Assembly (NCBI GenBank): GCA_964458775.1
Contig: CAYWLQ010000005.1
Span: forward strand, 1 to 64,000
Source: CAYWLQ01 sp964458775
GTDB taxonomy: Bacteria; Myxococcota_A; Polyangia; JAAYKL01
DNA: 64,000 bases
Direction: 5' to 3'
Both the position numbers and the translations under genes were made by a program. Positions 51,560 through 61,334 of the stretch are shown here, in pieces (position 1 is the first letter of the stretch; every line of letters begins with the position of its first letter). The notes below the pieces were generated by a model. The model saw only the letters and a program-made list of their open reading frames with translations. It was not told the origin of the DNA and did not search any database.

Positions 51560-52974
51560 GGCACCTCATTTAATACGAAATTTTCATATCCTGCAAGCAG
51601 GGCATCGGTCAGTCGATTGCCGATTATTCTAGCACCCTGATCAGTAGGATGGATATAGTCACCGCCGGCAAGCCCTCGTTTTACCCATTTCGGCATACTT
51701 CCGTTTCCGCCCATTGCCGAAAAAGTATTAAAAAAAGCGCAATTTTGTTCTGCTGACACTTCTTGTTGAACGCGAGACAGCTTTCTCGGCATTTTCTTTG
51801 ATTCAAGCTCCCCTGATTCTGTCATGGTTGCCTGATCCATTGGCCCCATTACCAAACATGATGCATCGGGTAAAGCCGCTCTTATTCTTCTAAGAAGTCC
51901 GGCCAGTTGCTCCTTATAATAATTAAGAGACAGCGCATCGTTGTTTCCTTCGTTTGCTCCGCACATCATGATTACAAGATTTGGATTTCTAAGACGTAGC
52001 TCGCTTTGAAAATGCTCGGGATCTATGCGGTCAAAATTTGAAATACGTGCTCCGTTAACAGCAATAGTATCATAAACTACTCCGGAAGAACCGTTTTCTA
52101 TAACGACACCGAAAACACGAACCGGACCGTCGCCTTTTGTTCTTATTGTCAATTTAGCAGGTCCGATAGGCACTTTAACAATATGATGTGCTGATTTCTT
52201 TTCAGCAGAATTTGTTGATATGCTTTCTCTAAATACATCATCAATTAATATATCAAAAGTACCGCCTTTGGGTTGTACAAGATAAGAAAGCTCAAAGGTC
52301 TCAGCAATTTTTCCGAAATCACCCTCCTCAGCCGTTCCGGCCCAGACTGTCGCTCCTTTTGATTCCGTTTCAAAGGCTACCGCACCCAATCCCATCAACC
52401 CGTCTTTTATCGGATCTGCCGACATAGGACGAGCTCGCCATTTGCGATCCGCTCCGTGTGTAACTCCGATATGTCGATACCATCTCCAAGGACGTCCGAG
52501 AAGTACAAATCCATGACCTCCGTCTCCAAATCGATCCTGAAGTCTGTTGCGAACAGCGTTGGTAAGTTCATCCGTAGTCAAAATAGAGTCACCGTAATGA
52601 ATTACACGCACAGCCTGATGAGTGTTTTCATTTTTCTCCAACTTGTGCAATGCATTGTAGAAAGCATACATTGCCTTAGTCGGATCTTCTATTGGAACAT
52701 CCGCTTTGACCGAAGGAGACTGAAACTGTTTGTGCTCCACAGAAGCAGCACTCCTGGTCAATTTATCGAAAAACTCATCTTCCTCTTTTCCTGAAAGAGA
52801 AATAATACCTTCTGAATTTTCGGGCTCATCATCGGTATCAATCCCTTCTATATCTTGAAGGCGAGAGCATTGTTGATAGGTAACAGCAGCACCTCCGAAT
52901 AGTACAATAAAGGCAACTGTACAAACGGATTTGGAGGGAATACTTAGAAACAAAGAGTTGAAATAATCATTCAT
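51532..52974 (-). CDS. Membrane-anchored SGNH/GDSL-family hydrolase
   Basis: 480 residues with an N-terminal signal-anchor (VCTVAFIVLFGGAAVTY) and an acidic linker. The SGNH domain starts near VRVIHYGDSILTTDEL (block I, nucleophile Ser). A long beta-rich insert follows, then the block III region MMCGANEGNN and block V GGDYIHPTDQGARIIG (catalytic Asp and His). In envelope proteins this layout is typical of carbohydrate or peptidoglycan O-acetyl esterases and acetyltransferases; an acetyl-xylan esterase role would fit the xylanase genes in the window but is only a guess. It overlaps nadB by 28 bases. Confidence 0.75.
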   Translation of the reverse strand: MNDYFNSLFLSIPSKSVCTVAFIVLFGGAAVTYQQCSRLQDIEGIDTDDEPENSEGIISLSGKEEDEFFDKLTRSAASVEHKQFQSPSVKADVPIEDPTKAMYAFYNALHKLEKNENTHQAVRVIHYGDSILTTDELTNAVRNRLQDRFGDGGHGFVLLGRPWRWYRHIGVTHGADRKWRARPMSADPIKDGLMGLGAVAFETESKGATVWAGTAEEGDFGKIAETFELSYLVQPKGGTFDILIDDVFRESISTNSAEKKSAHHIVKVPIGPAKLTIRTKGDGPVRVFGVVIENGSSGVVYDTIAVNGARISNFDRIDPEHFQSELRLRNPNLVIMMCGANEGNNDALSLNYYKEQLAGLLRRIRAALPDASCLVMGPMDQATMTESGELESKKMPRKLSRVQQEVSAEQNCAFFNTFSAMGGNGSMPKWVKRGLAGGDYIHPTDQGARIIGNRLTDALLAGYENFVLNEVPCESNATSL

Positions 52975-53064
52975 ACCGGCAGGCTTTGTACAACGAACAA
53001 TGAAATCTCTAAATCACTTTTTTTGAAATTTTTAGAGCACATAAATTAATGGTTTTTTATAAAC

Positions 53065-54651
53065 TCACAACTGTTGGAAACTAAAGTTATCAATACTCAT
53101 CAGTGCCGTATCATCCTCACCGGAAAAACGAAGATATAGATCGTGAACTCCCTTGGTTTGTTTGATACCGCAAACAAAATTTTTCCATTTTTGCTCTCCC
53201 TTTGTAGAGTCAACTTTACATGATCCTATTTGTTTACCCTGTAAATCAGAAAAAACATCGCAGCCGTTAAGGAAAAGATGGATTGTGCCGCCATCCGCTG
53301 CATTGGAGGCTACTTTTACGTTAAAGACATTCGCACCTTCGCCAAAGTTGACTTGTGAATAACCAATCCAATCTTCATTGTGAATCTCTGTTACCGCAAC
53401 TCCGGAAGTTTCGCCGGATTCAATAACAAAACCTGTTTTAATACCCCTTTGATCAGCAATGGTTTCTGCTTCCAGCTGCGAAAAAGCATCAAGAGGTTTA
53501 AGTTGCGCCACTTTGCCGTTTTTGGCAGGTGCGGTTACTATTTTTCCTTCGCCATCAAAAGAAAGATAATCGATTGCAACACTGCGCTGGAAGTCAGTAT
53601 AGCCGTCTCGGTTTGCTAAAACTCGATTGTGATAGAAAATATACCACTTACCCTCATATTCTACAATTGAGTGATGGTTGTTGTTGCCGTTGTTATTATC
53701 CGGATTCGGCAATGCTGTTCCTGCATATTCAAAGCCGTCCATCGGATTGTTGCTCATCATATAATCTATTGTAATGGACGGGTTCGGAGTAGATGAGTAT
53801 GACAAGTAATAAATGCCGTTACGTTTATTCAAGAAAGCAGCTTCAAAGAAATCAGGCGCAATAATTGTTGTTGCCGATTCGTCTGCAAGGCTAATCATGT
53901 CTTCGCCAAGTCTAATTACACGAAGATTGTCTCCGGTGTCCGGCATGCCGCCGCCGAAGTAAAGATAAGCTTGTCCGTCATCATCCACAAAACATGTAGG
54001 GTCGAAAACCCTATCCACGTCTCTTACTCCGGGTGTTGATCCTGTTATAAGCGGTTTTCCGATTGCATCAACAAAAGGACCGGCGGGATTGTCTGAAACG
54101 GCTACACCTATACTGCTTCCGCCGTTTGGAAAATAAAGATAGTATTTGCCGGTAACCGCGCTGTATGCAGCATCAGGAGCATAGAACAGTGCTGCCCAGG
54201 ATACATCGGCAGCCTTAAAAGCAACTCCGTGGTCCTGCCAGTTCACCATGTCATCAGATGAAAATATGTGATAGTCGGTCATGTTGTAGTCGTCTTGATC
54301 ATCCAAATCATGCGATGCATACAGATAAATTCTTCCGTTAAAAACCTTTGCGGATGGATCTGCTGTGAATATATGACTTATAATCGGGTTTTTGGCAAAA
54401 CCGTTCAAACCGGCATATTTTATCTGAACCTTCGGCTGTTCAGGAATTTCAATAATAACTTCCGGTATTAAATAAAACGCAGAACACTCAATATCATCTC
54501 GGTCGGTCGCACCGTCGCCGTCGTTGTCAATTCCGTCCTTACACAACTCTTCGGTGTTCTCTGCACTTAAGCCATTGCTTTCATCGTTGCCGCAAGCCGA
54601 CGAAATTACTATCAAGAATAAAATTCCTACAAAAAACATATTTGGTTTCAT
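53065..54651 (-). CDS. Lipoprotein GH43 glycoside hydrolase with C-terminal CBM6
   Basis: 528 residues. The signal ends Ser-Ser-Ala-Cys (Cys20), then comes a MopE-like Cys/Asp loop (CKDGIDNDGDG). The GH43 five-blade propeller covers about 75-395. Candidate catalytic residues are the base Asp in FTADPSAKVF, the pKa-tuning Asp in YAPDAAYS and the acid Glu in FFEAAFLNKR. The C-terminal 130 residues form a CBM6-type sandwich (FSQLEAETIAD, DWIGYSQVNFGEGA, LYLRFSG). Such enzymes are arabinofuranosidases or xylosidases acting on arabinoxylan, complementing the GH11 xylanase at 16513. Single gene with its own promoter region. Confidence 0.88.
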   Translation of the reverse strand: MKPNMFFVGILFLIVISSACGNDESNGLSAENTEELCKDGIDNDGDGATDRDDIECSAFYLIPEVIIEIPEQPKVQIKYAGLNGFAKNPIISHIFTADPSAKVFNGRIYLYASHDLDDQDDYNMTDYHIFSSDDMVNWQDHGVAFKAADVSWAALFYAPDAAYSAVTGKYYLYFPNGGSSIGVAVSDNPAGPFVDAIGKPLITGSTPGVRDVDRVFDPTCFVDDDGQAYLYFGGGMPDTGDNLRVIRLGEDMISLADESATTIIAPDFFEAAFLNKRNGIYYLSYSSTPNPSITIDYMMSNNPMDGFEYAGTALPNPDNNNGNNNHHSIVEYEGKWYIFYHNRVLANRDGYTDFQRSVAIDYLSFDGEGKIVTAPAKNGKVAQLKPLDAFSQLEAETIADQRGIKTGFVIESGETSGVAVTEIHNEDWIGYSQVNFGEGANVFNVKVASNAADGGTIHLFLNGCDVFSDLQGKQIGSCKVDSTKGEQKWKNFVCGIKQTKGVHDLYLRFSGEDDTALMSIDNFSFQQL

Positions 54652-54739
54652 TACATCTCCTTATAGAACCCTCGATTTTTGAATACCATTTATGAAGTGT
54701 ACTTAAAACCAAAAATCTGCTCTTTAAGCAGCTGTACTA

Positions 54740-56323
54740 CTAGCTTATTTTTACAGCCTGAAAGGTTCCTGTTTTTGGAAGAGATGTCAACAAGTCGCTG
54801 AGTTGTTCAGTATCAAAGGGCTTTTGCAAAAATCCCATGGCGCCTTGTTCCAACATTGTTTCTATTCTTCCGTCTCTGCTATAGCCGGATGAAATAACAA
54901 CTTTGGCATTTGGATTTAACTCACGAATGTGCTTAAAGGTTTCTTCTCCGTCCATTCCCGGCATTACAAAATCTAAAATAATAATAGAAATACGCTTTGC
55001 AGAATCTCGATATACTTGAATTGCTTTTTCTCCGCTGTCCGCCAGAATAACATCATAACCTAAACTCTGAAGTAATCGTCTATTAGAAGACAAGACCAGA
55101 GGTTCATCATCCACCAGCAAAATGCTTCTGCCTGTCGGAGCTGACGGAAGTACCGAAATTCTTCTTTGAACCTTAATACGCTGTTCCGACACAACTGCCG
55201 GAATAAGGAGAATTAAAGCAGTACCCTCCCCGACAGTGCTTCTAAGCAGCAGTCCCCCTCCATGATTTTTTATTGTCCCATAAGCCATTGATAGTCCCAG
55301 TCCGGTTCCTTTTCCGGGTTGTCTGGTTGTAAAGAACGGCTCAAACACATGTGTTATTATTTCGGGGTCAATTCCGCATCCCGTATCTTTTATTTCTATC
55401 ATTGCATAATCGCCTGAATACAATCCAGCTTCTTCCAGCAACGCAGAGTCTTTGTCACCGCAATTTTTTGTAGTAATAGAAATTGTTCCGGCCGATTCAA
55501 TCGCTTCAGCAGCATTAATACAAATATTCATAAGAGCTTGTTCAATTTGACTTTTGTCACCGTAAATTTGATATAATGAGTCATCTAAATTGCATTTAAT
55601 GTTAATATTCTTATTAATTATAGGAGTCAGCAGCTTTATTGACTGCGCTACAATATCGTTAAGGTCGACAATATCCTTTACATAAGTCCCTTTGCGTGCA
55701 AATCCTAACAGATTTCGTGTAAGATCTCGTCCTCTTCTGCATGCGCTCAGAATATTTTCAACATCTTCTCGTTCAGAAGTTCCCGGTTGAGTTATTGTTT
55801 GAAGCATTGACGCCGAAGACATAATAATTCCAAGAATATTATTCATATCATGAGCCACTCCCCCGGCAAGGGTTCCTATTGCTTCGAGTTTTTGTGACTG
55901 AAGGAGATGCTGCTCAAGTCTTTCTTGTTTTTCTTCCGCTTTAATACGGTCTTGAATTGCCTTTCTAGAAGTTCCTGCAGAATCATGAAGAACGCCGAAT
56001 CCGACACCTATAAGAAGGTTAATAGTAATACCGAACGCGCCGTGATTAAGTACAGTACCGATTGGAAAACCTAAATAATATTGGGCTAAAAAGGTATCAA
56101 ATGAAGCCAATAATCCTACTGCCGCACCAATTTTTTTCCCAAATAGAATTCCTCCAGTAATTGATGACATTAGGGTTAAAGCAAATACTCTGGATTCAAA
56201 AATAGGAAAGAGCCTAATCAATAGTAAAAACTGCAAAATAAGAACAAGAACAACGACAACTATCCTAAGCGGCGTATCAACAAGTTTATTATAAGAACGT
56301 TCTGTTTTGTACGAATCTGACAT
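54740..56323 (-). CDS. Hybrid sensor histidine kinase with C-terminal receiver
   Basis: 527 residues. About four or five N-terminal membrane helices (to about 115) form the sensor region without a large periplasmic loop. A coiled linker leads to the dimerisation domain with phospho-acceptor His in GGVAHDMNN (about residue 158). The ATPase has the N box (ICINAAEAI), DTGCGIDP, FEPFFTTRQPGKGTGLGL and GGG boxes. The receiver domain (about 400-520) has the acidic DDEP start, phospho-acceptor Asp450 in IILDFVMPGMDG, and the conserved Lys in LQKPFD. The output is not known and no separate response regulator is adjacent. Confidence 0.92.
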   Translation of the reverse strand: MSDSYKTERSYNKLVDTPLRIVVVVLVLILQFLLLIRLFPIFESRVFALTLMSSITGGILFGKKIGAAVGLLASFDTFLAQYYLGFPIGTVLNHGAFGITINLLIGVGFGVLHDSAGTSRKAIQDRIKAEEKQERLEQHLLQSQKLEAIGTLAGGVAHDMNNILGIIMSSASMLQTITQPGTSEREDVENILSACRRGRDLTRNLLGFARKGTYVKDIVDLNDIVAQSIKLLTPIINKNINIKCNLDDSLYQIYGDKSQIEQALMNICINAAEAIESAGTISITTKNCGDKDSALLEEAGLYSGDYAMIEIKDTGCGIDPEIITHVFEPFFTTRQPGKGTGLGLSMAYGTIKNHGGGLLLRSTVGEGTALILLIPAVVSEQRIKVQRRISVLPSAPTGRSILLVDDEPLVLSSNRRLLQSLGYDVILADSGEKAIQVYRDSAKRISIIILDFVMPGMDGEETFKHIRELNPNAKVVISSGYSRDGRIETMLEQGAMGFLQKPFDTEQLSDLLTSLPKTGTFQAVKIS

Positions 56324-56442
56324 ACTATTATTATACGTTCTGCTAACTAATCAGCAGAACAAATTGCTGACTTATTATCACTTTCAATCGCAATTTCAGT
56401 AGTTTTGTATATATAGCAAGCGATTGAAACCATGCTATGACG

Positions 56443-57369
56443 CTATGATCTGTCATATAATTCAACAATGTGCAATGCTCCGCCTGGACAATATTGTGCA
56501 CATAAGCCGCACTGTTTGCATCGATTTGAAACAAATATCAACTCTTCTGTTTCAGGTTCTCTGCGAATAGCTGAGTCGGGGCACATCAAAACACATAAAT
56601 TGCAACTCTGTAAGCGGCGAGCAAGTTTTTTTGCCTGCATTTTTCTTGCTGAAACAGGACATACAGCCTCACAAGCCCCGCAAAGAACACATGCTTCATC
56701 ATTTGTTTTGTCAAACGCAAACGACTGCCGGCACTGATAGGAACGTCCCATTGTCTCCAATAAATTGCATTTTATAAAAAATTTTGAGACCTGCACACAT
56801 CGACCGCACAGTATGCAACCGGAGTTGTTTGGTTTTGATTCTTGGCTTTCTGTTTTACTTTTAAGGAGATTGTGAAGAGTTCCAATCTCTTTCAACTTAG
56901 CTGCATTAGGTGCTTCACTGAGAAGCCACTCCAATATATTCTTTCTGTGATGAACTATTGTCGGCGTATGAGTCTTTACAGATATCGACTCTGTAATTTC
57001 ATAATCACATGATGATCTAATTTGGGTTCCATGTGAGTTTGTTATTTCAACAATACAAAGACGACAGGCTCCTGTCGGAGGAAGAAGAGGGTGTCTACAC
57101 AATGCGGGGACAGCGTGTCCAAAATCGTACAGTACATCTATAAGCAAATCGCCGCGCAAACATCTTACAGCATTTCCGTTAATAACAATTTCAACTTCAT
57201 TTCCTTTTTCCGATGATATGGACGAGAGTTTGGCAGGTATCAGCTCACATGAGGGACATAGTTCTTTATCATTGCTATTCTTTAGGCATTTCCAAGAACA
57301 AGTTGACGCTGATATGCATCTTTCTTTGTCCCATCGAATAATATATGTCGACTTATCTTTCACAGACAT
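56443..57369 (-). CDS. NuoG/HydA-like iron-sulfur protein of the Kor operon
   Basis: 308 residues from the ATG at 57369 (a GTG four codons earlier is possible). In order there are an N-terminal Cys-rich segment (CISASTCSWKC, CPSC), a 2Fe-2S ferredoxin domain (INGNAVRCLRGDLLIDVL; CRHPLLPPTGACRLC; SSCDY), then motifs of the NuoG/hydrogenase N-terminus (CILCGRCVQVS, CVLCGACEAVCP) and two more Cys clusters (CNLCVLMCP, CKQCGLCAQYCP). There is no hydrogenase or molybdopterin domain. Its start overlaps the gamma-subunit stop, so it likely receives electrons from the 2-oxoacid oxidoreductase and passes them to NAD- or ferredoxin-linked partners. Confidence 0.75.
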   Translation of the reverse strand: MSVKDKSTYIIRWDKERCISASTCSWKCLKNSNDKELCPSCELIPAKLSSISSEKGNEVEIVINGNAVRCLRGDLLIDVLYDFGHAVPALCRHPLLPPTGACRLCIVEITNSHGTQIRSSCDYEITESISVKTHTPTIVHHRKNILEWLLSEAPNAAKLKEIGTLHNLLKSKTESQESKPNNSGCILCGRCVQVSKFFIKCNLLETMGRSYQCRQSFAFDKTNDEACVLCGACEAVCPVSARKMQAKKLARRLQSCNLCVLMCPDSAIRREPETEELIFVSNRCKQCGLCAQYCPGGALHIVELYDRS

Positions 57370-57908
57370 GAACTTTTGCACTGTTGAGCAAGTTCTACTC
57401 CCAAAAGAAGTGACTTAATAATTTCTTTTTGATTAAACTGATCTATTGTTTTTGCGGCCTCAAGCAGACCGTTGACATTGACGATGTCACATAGCGTAAC
57501 TGCCGCCGCAAGCATAAGTATGTTTGTTTGCTCCTCAGATATATTTTCTCGCATAAGCTCGGCTTTACAGTTTAGAGAAAAATGAACGTAGCCTAGGTTT
57601 TTGACTATTTTATTTTCACAACCGTCGGTTAAAACCAATCCGTCTGAACGGATAGAATTGATATGCTTATCAATAGGATTGTTTGACAACGAAATTAATA
57701 CATCCGGCTCTGTGATATAGGGAAAATAAATCGGCTCATCTGATATGATCACATGAGCCTCAACATTTCCGTTTCTAACTCCTGCCCCGGTTTTGGAAGT
57801 TTGAGCAACATGTTTTCTTGACAGGAATGCCGCCTCCGCAAGCAAGACAGATGAAAATATTGCTCCGTGACCTGCTTTCCCGACAATTAGTATTCCAAAT
57901 TCACTCAC
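57360..57908 (-). CDS. korC: 2-oxoacid:ferredoxin oxidoreductase, gamma subunit
   Basis: 182 residues if translated from the GTG at 57908, whose GTGA overlaps the beta-subunit stop and which follows GGAGAGAC. This start gives the typical opening FGILIVGKAGHGAIFSSVLLA. Other family features are QTSKTGAGVRNGNVEAHVIIS (in part), the EPDVLISLS block and the late helical ILMLAAAV. It is the pyruvate/ketoisovalerate-type gamma domain. With alpha and beta it forms a KorABC-like enzyme; the delta ferredoxin role seems taken by the downstream Fe-S protein. Confidence 0.85.
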   Translation of the reverse strand: MSEFGILIVGKAGHGAIFSSVLLAEAAFLSRKHVAQTSKTGAGVRNGNVEAHVIISDEPIYFPYITEPDVLISLSNNPIDKHINSIRSDGLVLTDGCENKIVKNLGYVHFSLNCKAELMRENISEEQTNILMLAAAVTLCDIVNVNGLLEAAKTIDQFNQKEIIKSLLLGVELAQQCKSSCL

Positions 57909-58663
57909 AGTTTCGTCTCTCCGATAATAAAGAACTCCTTTTGTTTCTCCAAAGCTAGAGCAGATGCTTCTTGCCCTGAAACGCAAAGGGCGTCGAGTTT
58001 TTTATAAAGCTCTGAGGGTGACAAAAGTTTGTTTCGTTTGCCGTATTGAGTCGGACATGGCGATAGCGCTTCAACAAAAGCAAAACCGGGAGTTAGAATG
58101 GCTCTTTCGATAGCGGTACTAAGATCTTGCGGACGACTGACAGGAAACCTGGCAGCATAGGCTGCGCCCGCTGCTATAACCAACTTGCAGGCATCAAAAG
58201 GACGCTCACCTGAACCGTTCAAATTTGTAGCAGTAATAGCGTTTTTAGGAGTAGTACATGCGGTTTGACCTCCGGTCATACCATAAATTAAATTATTTGC
58301 ACATATTACAGTAATATCAGTATTGCGCCTGGCAGCGTGAATAATATGATTGCCGCCTATTGAAAGCAAATCTCCGTCTCCTGATACGACAATTACTAAA
58401 AGTGAAGGATTAGCCCGTTTTGCTCCTTCTGCAAAAGGAACAGCTCTTCCGTGAAGAGTGTGAAGTGTATCAAAGTTATAATGTGGGCTGGGTATCCAGC
58501 CTGCACATCCGATACCCGACACAAAGAGTACTTTGTTTTCGTCAACAGAAAGTCTGTCGAGAGCTCGTAAAATTGCGTTTGACAAAATCCCGTGCCCGCA
58601 GCCGGAGCAAAAAGGAGTGCCTTCAATTCCGGTTCGCAAATATTTTTCAACTGATTTTATCAT
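57905..58663 (-). CDS. korB: 2-oxoacid:ferredoxin oxidoreductase, beta subunit (TPP-binding)
   Basis: 252 residues. It carries the thiamine diphosphate domain: FCSGCGHGILSNAILRAL, SGIGCAGW, LHTLHGRAVPFAEGAK, the Mg-TPP motif VVSGDGDLLSIGGNHIIHAARRN (in part) followed by NNLIYGMTGGQ. It catalyses oxidative decarboxylation of a 2-oxoacid (probably 2-oxoglutarate, since KorB proteins share this spacing) to acyl-CoA with reduction of ferredoxin. ATGA-type overlaps join it to the alpha gene upstream and the gamma gene downstream. Confidence 0.92.
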   Translation of the reverse strand: MIKSVEKYLRTGIEGTPFCSGCGHGILSNAILRALDRLSVDENKVLFVSGIGCAGWIPSPHYNFDTLHTLHGRAVPFAEGAKRANPSLLVIVVSGDGDLLSIGGNHIIHAARRNTDITVICANNLIYGMTGGQTACTTPKNAITATNLNGSGERPFDACKLVIAAGAAYAARFPVSRPQDLSTAIERAILTPGFAFVEALSPCPTQYGKRNKLLSPSELYKKLDALCVSGQEASALALEKQKEFFIIGETKL

Positions 58664-59778
58664 AACAGAGTGCCGGCAAATTCAACTAATCGAGATGGCA
58701 AAATAGGATTACCGTCGGTTTGAGTAAAAGAATGTACAGGAATATCAGTGCAGCACTTTAACAGCTCCGCCGACATTCCGGTATTGAGTTCAGGAACGAT
58801 AAAAGCACGAATACAGATCGGTACGTTGGAGATTGCTTTTTTGGGAAACGGCCAAATAGTTCGTGTACGAAGTAGACCTACTTTAAAACCATGTGCCCTC
58901 AGAATACATACTGCCGCAGCAGCTGACCGCGCAGAAATGCCGAAAGCAAAAAATGCAACCTCGGCATCATCGAGAAACATCGATTCCGTTTCGACAATTT
59001 CGTTTTCTCTAAAAAGAATCTTGTTCATCAATCGAGAAACCAGGTTTTCGTGACAGATCGGATCATCAACACGTCTGATACCTCTTTCATCGTGGGTAGA
59101 CCCAGTGACGAGTAGTTTTGCTCCTTGTCCGAAAGCAGGAAGAGGAGGAATGCCGACAGGATCTTCCGTTCCAAAAGGCGGAGAATTTGTTGAACGATCT
59201 CTATTAAAAATATCAATACTATCAGAAATAGTTACAGGTTCTCTAGCATGAGCGATGGATTCATCAGCAGCGACTATTACGGGAACTCTCAAGGTTTCAG
59301 ACAGATTAAAAGCTCTAACGGTTAGCTCGTACATTTCTTGCGGTGACCACGGACATAGCGCAATAGGATGCACATCGCCGTGTGACCCGAAGCGCATTTG
59401 CATGATATCTCCCTGCGCTGTTCGGGTCGCTTGTCCGGTGGCAGGACCGGCACGTTGTACATCAATAATGACAATAGGTGTTTCTGTAAAATAAGCATAG
59501 CCTATACATTCCTGCATAAGAGAAAAACCGGGGCCGGAGGTTGCAGTCATAGCCTTAACACCTGCCAGAGAGGCTCCTATCACAGCAGAAATAGAAGCAA
59601 TTTCATCTTCCATCTGAACAAAGACCCCTTCGTGCTGCAAAAGAGCAGCCGCTTCTTCCATAATTTCACTGGAAGGCGAAATGGGATATCCTGCAAAAAA
59701 ACGACACCCTGCACGATAAGCGCCCAAAGCTGCTGACTTATTGCCCTGAAGAAGCATTCTGTTTTCCAAACCCGTCAT
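58660..59778 (-). CDS. korA: 2-oxoacid:ferredoxin oxidoreductase, alpha subunit
   Basis: 372 residues, first gene of the operon. It begins LLQGNKSAALGAYRAGCRFFAGYPISPSSEIME (in part), the pyrimidine-binding domain with the conserved FAGYPITPSSE-type motif. FVQMEDEIASISAVIGAS has the Glu that activates TPP, and TATSGPGFSLM and QRAGPATGQ are family blocks. The last 150 residues form the C-terminal domain II. An internal ATG at 59757 is an alternative start. Substrate, 2-oxoglutarate or another 2-oxoacid, cannot be fixed from sequence. Confidence 0.92.
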   Translation of the reverse strand: MTGLENRMLLQGNKSAALGAYRAGCRFFAGYPISPSSEIMEEAAALLQHEGVFVQMEDEIASISAVIGASLAGVKAMTATSGPGFSLMQECIGYAYFTETPIVIIDVQRAGPATGQATRTAQGDIMQMRFGSHGDVHPIALCPWSPQEMYELTVRAFNLSETLRVPVIVAADESIAHAREPVTISDSIDIFNRDRSTNSPPFGTEDPVGIPPLPAFGQGAKLLVTGSTHDERGIRRVDDPICHENLVSRLMNKILFRENEIVETESMFLDDAEVAFFAFGISARSAAAAVCILRAHGFKVGLLRTRTIWPFPKKAISNVPICIRAFIVPELNTGMSAELLKCCTDIPVHSFTQTDGNPILPSRLVEFAGTLL

Positions 59779-60083
59779 CAGCCTGGAGTCTTATCTGTAG
59801 TAATTGAGAAGTCAACGTCTTCATCGGAAGTTGAGTGTCTTGTTGGACATCGAACATAAAACAAAACCTATGTTACATATTCACAGTATACACAGATATT
59901 ATTCATATACATACTTTGTACGCTAAATACATTGTTACACTTACAACCTAAAATAACATTTATATTCTAATTTGAAAAAATTACCCTCTACATAATATAA
60001 ATTTAATTTGCACAACCTAAATCTTAAGACTATATTTCTCTCATTAATCACATCCAAAATTTTTTGGAGGAAGGAAGAAAGAG
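59779..60083. other. AT-rich divergent intergenic region
   Basis: About 300 very AT-rich bases between korA (minus) and a small secreted-protein gene (plus). It should hold both promoters. No riboswitch, tRNA or long repeat seen. Confidence 0.5.
60008..60036 (+). promoter_or_regulatory. Possible promoter of the small secreted protein
   Basis: TTGCAC and TATATT are separated by 17 bases. The -10 matches five of six consensus positions; the -35 matches only three. Transcription would begin near 60043, 41 bases before the ATG. Confidence 0.35.
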
Positions 60084-60473
60084 ATGAAAAGGTCTAATTT
60101 AATCGGTTTGTTGTTTGGTTTGTTTATTATGGTAGGTGCGATTGCAGCAGAAGCAGCTACTGCATATCCGTGCAATGTTCACTATGTTCCGAGGCAGGGA
60201 TATTTAGGTGACTACGGATATTTTCATGTTTCCTACTATACGGGTGCTCATTGTACGGGAAGCTTTGTAACTGCAATGTATTACTGCAGTCAAAATCCAA
60301 CCTACAATAGCTGCCCTTCTGACAGTAACTACATTTTCTTCGATTCTCAGAGCATTACAACTGTTTATCAATCAGTTGCAGATGCAGCACGTGACGGAAG
60401 ACTTGTTGATTATAGCACAAGTACATGCCGAAGCGGTTCCGCCGGATGTTCAGCTCTTATTAAGATTCGCTAA
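60084..60473 (+). CDS. Small secreted Cys-containing protein, function unknown
   Basis: 129 residues with a strong GGAGGAAGG Shine-Dalgarno, suggesting high expression. A cleavable signal peptide ends IAAEAA (about 25). The mature part of about 104 residues has six Cys and is rich in Tyr, Ser and Thr (YGYFHVSYYTG, MYYCSQNPTYNSC). It probably folds with disulfides outside the cytoplasm. No family recognised and the neighbours give no clue. Confidence 0.65.
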   Translation: MKRSNLIGLLFGLFIMVGAIAAEAATAYPCNVHYVPRQGYLGDYGYFHVSYYTGAHCTGSFVTAMYYCSQNPTYNSCPSDSNYIFFDSQSITTVYQSVADAARDGRLVDYSTSTCRSGSAGCSALIKIR

Positions 60474-60521
60474 TATATCTATTGTGTAATTGACTGTTTG
60501 GTCTTCTCTATAGTTATAACT

Positions 60522-61334
60522 TTATTCTTTATGTTGTTTTGTAAGTTTGTTGAGCTGATCCATTCTTAATATTTGATCATTTGGATCAAGCAATTCCACA
60601 CCTGTAAGAAAGTCTTTAATGGCTTGTTGTTTAGAACCATCGTCAGGCGCTTCCGATATTTTGTTTGCAAGTTCATCAAAATCAGGAGCCTTCTCAGTAA
60701 TGTTTTCTGCGGTCAATTTCTGTTGAATATCAGACATTAGGTCCAATCTGGTATCAGCATCCTCAACAGCATCTATCATGCTAAAATACTCCTGAATACT
60801 TTCCTGCTTCCATTCATTTTCGGTTTCTTCGAAGATCTCTTTCCACTTTTCATCAAGCTCCTGCCTTGAAGGAGCCTGAGGCATTTCTGCAACATGACCG
60901 AACTCAATAGAATAGCGCGCCATTTCCTTTGTAAAAGCATCAATTTGTGCCGCCGTTTCATTGACACCCAAGTCTTCTTCTAGAGACTGGATTGCTGCAA
61001 TCCCAACCTCAACCTCAAGAGCGGTGACTTCTCTTTTTGTTAATACTTGACGTCTTAGCAAATTCAAATAATTTATAACTTTTTCCTGTGTTTTTAAGGG
61101 AGGTATCTCTTCATCAATAACTTGCTGAATTTGATTTCTAATATTTGAAGCTATCGACCTGTTTCTTTTGAGCAGATTTACATTTTCTTGTTCATCTGAA
61201 TGAAACTTTTGATCATCAGTGTCTTCGGTTGAAACCTTCTCATCCAAGTGAGACAGGTCTCCTTTGCCGATGTACCAACTGACTACCGCAACACTGACAA
61301 GTATTCCCAAAAATAGCAGAGGTTTCTTTTTCAT
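60522..61334 (-). CDS. Signal-anchored, helical hypothetical protein
   Basis: 270 residues. The N-terminal helix (PLLFLGILVSVAVVSWYI) could be a signal anchor. The rest is strongly charged, Glu/Asp/Lys/Gln-rich and predicted all-helical, with two parts of similar style (about 75-150 and 165-265). There are no Cys residues and no catalytic motif. I do not recognise it. It converges on the preceding small-protein gene. Confidence 0.55.
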   Translation of the reverse strand: MKKKPLLFLGILVSVAVVSWYIGKGDLSHLDEKVSTEDTDDQKFHSDEQENVNLLKRNRSIASNIRNQIQQVIDEEIPPLKTQEKVINYLNLLRRQVLTKREVTALEVEVGIAAIQSLEEDLGVNETAAQIDAFTKEMARYSIEFGHVAEMPQAPSRQELDEKWKEIFEETENEWKQESIQEYFSMIDAVEDADTRLDLMSDIQQKLTAENITEKAPDFDELANKISEAPDDGSKQQAIKDFLTGVELLDPNDQILRMDQLNKLTKQHKE

